DNA of 9,363 bases from Candidatus Thorarchaeota archaeon. GTDB lineage: Archaea > Asgardarchaeota > Thorarchaeia > Thorarchaeales > Thorarchaeaceae. The DNA lies in assembly GCA_016840245.1 (NCBI GenBank), contig JAEOST010000186.1, forward strand, positions 1 to 9,363, given 5' to 3'. Positions 7,219-9,363 of the stretch are shown here, in pieces. Position numbers and translations under genes: made by a program. The notes below the pieces were generated by a model. That model was not told the origin of the DNA and made no database searches. It saw only the letters and a list, made by a program, of their open reading frames with translations. Numbering within the stretch: position 1 is the first letter of the stretch; every line of letters begins with the position of its first letter.

Positions 7219-7782
7219 ATGACAGAAACTGTACGGGCATTTCTTAGTATAGATATTGAGAGTCCAGACCTACTTTCAAGAATCTCCTACATACAGCAAA
7301 AATTGGACCAAACTGCAGCAAAGATGAAAATCGTAGAGCGTGACAATATACACTTCACCTGGAGGTTCTTTGGAGATACAGCAATCACCAAACTTGATAA
7401 AATGCGTACAGAACTGGAATGCTTAGAATTCAGCCCATTTTCTATTGAAATCAAGGGAGTATCAGCATTTCCTAATATCCGGCGTCCTAGAGTAATTTGG
7501 ATTGGTGTGACACATAATGCAGATCTTTTATCAAACTTGAAACGCCAGACCGATGATATACTTGGTAATTTAGGATACCCCCGCGACAAGAAGTTCACAC
7601 CTCATGCCACGATTGCTAGAGTAATAGCTGTGCGCGACCGGGATGCAGTCATCAGGAATCTCGAATCACTGGATAGCGAGTCTGTAGGAACGATGACAGT
7701 GGATGCAATACGAATGACAAAGAGTACGCTCACACCCTCTGGTGCCATATACGAAACCCTTTGGGAAATAATTGGGAAATAG
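7219..7782 (+). CDS. thpR: RNA 2',3'-cyclic phosphodiesterase / 2'-5' RNA ligase family (ThpR)
   Basis: This is a 187-residue member of the 2H phosphoesterase superfamily. Both catalytic HxT signatures are present: HFTW (H45, T47) and HATIAR (H129, T131), in the contexts typical of ThpR (IHFTWRFFGD and FTPHATIAR). The N-terminus VRAFLSIDI is also standard. Enzymes of this family hydrolyse 2',3'-cyclic phosphate to 2'-phosphate and can join tRNA halves through 2'-5' bonds in vitro. Archaeal tRNA splicing endonuclease makes such cyclic phosphates, although the main archaeal ligase is RtcB. ATG at 7219 follows AGGTTG at 5-7 bases. The gene is full-length for the family, ends 21 bases before the 3' end of the convergent intron-bearing tRNA-Pro gene, and is divergent from the AAA+ operon. 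Biological substrate here is inferred. Confidence 0.93.
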   Translation: MTETVRAFLSIDIESPDLLSRISYIQQKLDQTAAKMKIVERDNIHFTWRFFGDTAITKLDKMRTELECLEFSPFSIEIKGVSAFPNIRRPRVIWIGVTHNADLLSNLKRQTDDILGNLGYPRDKKFTPHATIARVIAVRDRDAVIRNLESLDSESVGTMTVDAIRMTKSTLTPSGAIYETLWEIIGK

Positions 7783-7798
7783 ACTGGATAAATAGTTG

Positions 7799-7803
7799 AA
7801 AAA
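7799..7803 (-). terminator. T5 tract ending the tRNA-Pro transcript
   Basis: On the minus strand the encoded CCA of the tRNA is followed immediately by TTTTT. Oligo-T tracts act as intrinsic termination signals for archaeal RNA polymerase. There is no separate hairpin. The following bases run into the end of the convergent thpR gene. Confidence 0.5.
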
Positions 7804-7820
7804 TGGTGGGCCGGGGGAGA

Positions 7821-7850
7821 ATACCCGCCAACAGGGAAATCCTGTAGACT
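7821..7850 (-). other. Intron 2 of tRNA-Pro, T-loop position 59/60, 30 bases
   Basis: This insert separates TTCAAG from TCTCCC in the T-loop. It folds into an inner helix pairing 7849-7841 with 7835-7827 (eight pairs including one U-G, one U-U mismatch) and a 5-base loop. Outside it there are seven bases on each side before the T-stem, which is the geometry of a 4-bp central helix plus two 3-base bulges. However, only two of the four central pairs can form (C56-G7825 and U55-G7824). Cutting after the second base of each bulge gives exons joining as TTCAAGT, a normal T-loop. The exact junction could shift by one base. Confidence 0.8.
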
Positions 7851-7872
7851 CTTGAACTCCCGGTCTCTTGCA

Positions 7873-7902
7873 GGTTGGGATATCGACCAAAGGACGATAC
7901 CA
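7873..7902 (-). other. Intron 1 of tRNA-Pro, canonical position 37/38, 30 bases
   Basis: The intron boundaries form a strict bulge-helix-bulge. The anticodon stem C27-G43 to C31-G39 is the outer helix. The 3' bulge is CC|T38. The 4-bp central helix pairs T32, T33, G34, G35 with 7875-7878. The 5' bulge is G36 G37|T. The inner helix pairs GGTATCG (7901-7895) with CGATATC (7885-7879) with one G-U, closed by a 9-base loop. Cuts after the second base of each bulge give the 37/38 junction. Confidence 0.88.
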
Positions 7903-7969
7903 CCCCAAGCAAGAATCATACCAAGCTAGACTACCGACCCATGAGCAATTGAGTCGTTATTCGAATCCA

Positions 7970-7976
7970 AAATAAA
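7970..7976 (-). promoter_or_regulatory. TATA-like box for tRNA-Pro
   Basis: The minus strand reads TTTATTT here, centred about 33 bases before the first tRNA base (7940). This would place the transcription start a few bases ahead of the mature 5' end, trimmed by RNase P. Pattern match with supportive spacing. Confidence 0.45.
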
Positions 7977-8013
7977 CGTTGTCAAGGGTCAGTTGGCTCT
8001 AGTTACAAAGAAG

Positions 8014-8042
8014 AATTACTAGAACACGTGTTCCAAGTAATT
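8014..8042. repeat. 29-base near-perfect palindrome centred on CACGTG
   Basis: Left arm AATTACT (8014-8020) pairs with AGTAATT (8036-8042), and GAACAC (8022-8027) with GTGTTC (8028-8033). Only one base (8021) on the left and two (8034-8035) on the right do not match. It has no loop, so as RNA it would not be an ordinary hairpin; as DNA it suits a dimeric regulator. It lies in the 148-base region between the tRNA-Pro promoter and the deacetylase-family start. No T-run follows, so it is not a terminator. Confidence 0.55.
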
Positions 8043-8088
8043 TCAAATCGATTCATTTACAAGACCCGGTATACAAGTATCAAATCTA

Positions 8089-9147
8089 ATGACTACCGAT
8101 CTTGTCTTTCACGAAACTTTCACGAAACACGAATTGAGTCCTGGACATCCCGAGTCACCCGATCGTCTAAGAACTGCAATGGATTTCATCAAAAAACGCG
8201 GTCTCTTAGAAGAGTCAGATGTGACCCTTGTGACCCCAAAAGAAGCTGAGTTGGAGGAAATCTATCCCCTGCACGGAAAGGGGTACCTAGAAGACCTTCG
8301 CAATAAGTCCGAACAGGGTGGCGGGATATTCACACTTGACACATCCTCAAACAGATACACCTACGAGGCTTCCCTTCTGGCTGCAGGAGGCAGTATCATG
8401 GCAGCTGACCGCATCCTCGATGGTACAAGTAAGAATGCCTATGTCCTATGCAGACCTCCTGGACATCATGCTGAGTATTCCAGAGCCTTTGGATTCTGTT
8501 TTATCAACAACATTGCCGTCGCTGCACAACACCTAGTTGACAAGCGCGGTCTTGAGAGGGTGTTAGTTGTAGACTATGATGCTCACCATGGTAACGGCAC
8601 TCAGAATACATTCTATTCAAGCAATCAAGTCCTGTATGTTGGATTACATCAGGATGGGCGTACACTATTCCCAGGATCTGGTTTTCCAAGTGAACTTGGT
8701 GATGGTGACGGTAGAGGATACAACGTGAATCTAGCAATGTATCCCAATGCTGGAGACCAGTCTTACAGACATGCCTTTGAGGAAATTATAGAACCTATTG
8801 CGAAGTCATTCAATCCGGACTTCGTACTGGTTTCAGTGGGCTTTGATTGCCATTATACTGATCCACTCACTTCTCTTGGTCTGAGTACATCTGGTCTAGC
8901 CATGATGAATGAGAAATTACACAATATTGCTAAGCAAGTTGCAAATGGCAATATCGCATTCTTTCTGGAGGGTGGGTATAACCTTGAAATCAATGGACGT
9001 GGGTCTCAAATCTTAATGGAGGAACTGTCTGGAGCTGAGGTCACTCAATATGATGATTCCTATTCAGAGAGCGACAAGAGTATAGAGTACACTGAATCAC
9101 TGGTAGATTTGCTACGGGAGTATCTGGAACCAATATTCTGGACCTAA
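8089..9147 (+). CDS. Histone deacetylase / acetylpolyamine amidohydrolase family protein
   Basis: This is a 352-residue zinc-dependent deacetylase of the arginase/deacetylase fold, nearest in pattern to class II histone deacetylases. Signature residues: RPPGHHAE with the catalytic histidine pair H126-H127, FGFCFINNIAVAA, zinc ligands D164 and H166 in DYDAHHGNGTQ, the third ligand D253 in SVGFDCHYTDPL, and the transition-state tyrosine Y297 in EGGYN. All catalytic positions are intact. Family members remove acetyl groups from protein lysines or polyamines; which applies here cannot be decided. Asgard and some other archaea carry histones, making a chromatin role possible but unproven. ATG at 8089 has no clear Shine-Dalgarno; a TTCATTTAC stretch (8051-8059) could be the TATA element of a leaderless transcript. 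A 29-base palindrome lies 46 bases upstream. Its TAA interlocks with the TAG of the convergent helix-hairpin-helix gene. Confidence 0.92.
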   Translation: MTTDLVFHETFTKHELSPGHPESPDRLRTAMDFIKKRGLLEESDVTLVTPKEAELEEIYPLHGKGYLEDLRNKSEQGGGIFTLDTSSNRYTYEASLLAAGGSIMAADRILDGTSKNAYVLCRPPGHHAEYSRAFGFCFINNIAVAAQHLVDKRGLERVLVVDYDAHHGNGTQNTFYSSNQVLYVGLHQDGRTLFPGSGFPSELGDGDGRGYNVNLAMYPNAGDQSYRHAFEEIIEPIAKSFNPDFVLVSVGFDCHYTDPLTSLGLSTSGLAMMNEKLHNIAKQVANGNIAFFLEGGYNLEINGRGSQILMEELSGAEVTQYDDSYSESDKSIEYTESLVDLLREYLEPIFWT

Positions 9148-9363
9148 CTATCTGATGTATCGAAGTCGGCAAGAAGCATTTGATTTGGATCGTTGCTTTT
9201 GCCTTCGGACTCCTCAACTGGATCGCTTGTAGGTATATCACTAACCTCAATTCCAAGTTGTTGCTTAACAGAAACTGCAACAGCAGTACCAATTGTGGGT
9301 ATCTGTCCTAGTTCTGCAATGGGTACATGGTAGAGGTCTGACAGAGTTTCCAAACCATGGCTA
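9144..9363 (-). CDS. C-terminal part of a helix-hairpin-helix protein, cut by the window edge
   Basis: The minus-strand frame is open from the right edge to a TAG at 9146-9144, giving 72 residues; the TTG at 9353 is an internal codon, because the frame continues upstream to the edge. The visible part starts SHGLETLSDLYHVPIAEL and GQIPTIGTAVAVSVKQQLG, a helix-hairpin-helix unit with PTIG in place of the common PGIG. A ~30-residue acidic, Ser/Asp/Glu-rich tail follows, ending QMLLADFDTSDS. QMLLADF partly resembles a PCNA-interacting motif. Such C-termini occur in DNA repair and recombination proteins (XPF/Hef nucleases, helicases, others), but the catalytic part lies outside, so I give no gene name. 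Its stop shares CTAA with the deacetylase stop. Confidence 0.7.
   Translation of the reverse strand, partial: SHGLETLSDLYHVPIAELGQIPTIGTAVAVSVKQQLGIEVSDIPTSDPVEESEGKSNDPNQMLLADFDTSDS

Larger units (their letters stand above)
7804..7940 (-). tRNA. tRNA-Pro (anticodon GGG) with two introns, CCA encoded
   Basis: Reading the minus strand, three exons make one cloverleaf. Exon 1 (7940-7903) carries acceptor GGGTCGG, TA, D-arm with GG18-19, and the anticodon stem-loop up to G37, with GGG at 7906-7904. Exon 2 (7872-7851) carries T38, GCAAG pairing with CTTGC, the variable loop AGACC, T-stem GGGAG and TTCAAG. Exon 3 (7820-7804) carries T60, CTCCC pairing with GGGAG, CCGGCCC pairing with the 5' acceptor (one G-U), A73 and CCA. 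Acceptor, anticodon and T stems are all fully paired; the D-stem is weaker (U13-U22 mismatch). The mature length is 74 plus CCA, and the D-arm and anticodon arm closely resemble eukaryotic tRNA-Pro. Each intron is 30 bases, so the 137-base gene accounts exactly. G10 is present, the target of the Trm-G10 enzyme. A TATA-like box lies ~33 bases upstream and T5 follows. Confidence 0.9.

Noticed and set aside
7873..7910. A tRNA starting at GCTTGGGG (minus strand) with anticodon GCA (Cys)
   Set aside because: The CTGCAAG stretch looked like a Cys anticodon loop, but no acceptor or T-arm can pair with it. It is the 3' side of the tRNA-Pro anticodon arm next to intron 1.
7602..7919. Minus-strand open frames across the thpR end and tRNA-Pro
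   Set aside because: They cross the tRNA exons and introns and are antisense to thpR, with no recognisable protein features.
7804..7920. A 5S rRNA or other ~120-base structured RNA
   Set aside because: The length and G/C-rich stems suggested it, but no 5S signature order is present and the three-exon tRNA-Pro explains every base.
7960..7968. TTCGAATCC as the T-loop of another tRNA
   Set aside because: No acceptor, D- or anticodon arm surrounds it on either strand; TTCGAA is a chance palindrome in the intergenic region.
1..9363. CRISPR arrays, insertion sequences, phage genes or toxin-antitoxin pairs
   Set aside because: I looked for regular repeats, terminal inverted repeats, transposase or integrase motifs and small gene pairs and saw none.

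Overview
The window comes from an archaeon, most probably an Asgard archaeon. A Thorarchaeia-like lineage is my best guess, but this rests on gene content only. Archaeal markers are a GPN-loop GTPase of archaeal length, a Trm-G10-type THUMP methyltransferase, the archaea-specific pair UPF0200/UPF0201, a COG1223-type AAA+ ATPase, a COG1709-type XRE regulator, TATA-box promoters and a tRNA gene with bulge-helix-bulge introns. The Asgard leaning comes mainly from a tandem Roadblock/LC7 protein and a histone-deacetylase-family enzyme. I see no mobile element, CRISPR array or phage gene, and coding density is high.

Layout. Positions 1-2958 hold a minus-strand block: an XRE-family regulator, an HD-domain phosphohydrolase 16 bases behind it, and, after a 105-base gap with its own TATA-like box, a two-domain Roadblock/LC7 protein that starts at a GTG and runs off the left edge. 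A 185-base divergent promoter region (2959-3143) with two sets of short direct repeats separates this from a plus-strand pair, the GPN GTPase and a tRNA G10 methyltransferase (3144-4955). The methyltransferase converges on a minus-strand cluster (4952-7101/7103) transcribed as AAA+ ATPase, UPF0200 P-loop kinase-like protein, UPF0201 RNA-binding protein. A short divergent promoter (7104-7218) leads to plus-strand ThpR (2',3'-cyclic phosphodiesterase / 2'-5' RNA ligase family).

The most striking item is between ThpR and the deacetylase. A minus-strand tRNA-Pro(GGG) gene at 7804-7940 is interrupted twice: by a 30-base intron at the canonical position 37/38 with a textbook bulge-helix-bulge, and by a second 30-base intron in the T-loop, best placed at 59/60, with a relaxed motif. 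Removing both restores a complete 74-nt cloverleaf plus an encoded CCA. The deacetylase-family gene follows on the plus strand (8089-9147). It converges on the 3' end of a partial minus-strand helix-hairpin-helix gene that leaves the right edge.

Together the window has a tRNA-maturation flavour: an intron-bearing tRNA, a G10 methyltransferase, a ThpR enzyme whose family acts on the ends made by tRNA splicing, and an RNA-binding UPF0201. The link between them is contextual inference. The other genes (HD phosphohydrolase, XRE regulator, Roadblock protein, AAA+ ATPase, deacetylase) are ordinary archaeal housekeeping or regulatory families.
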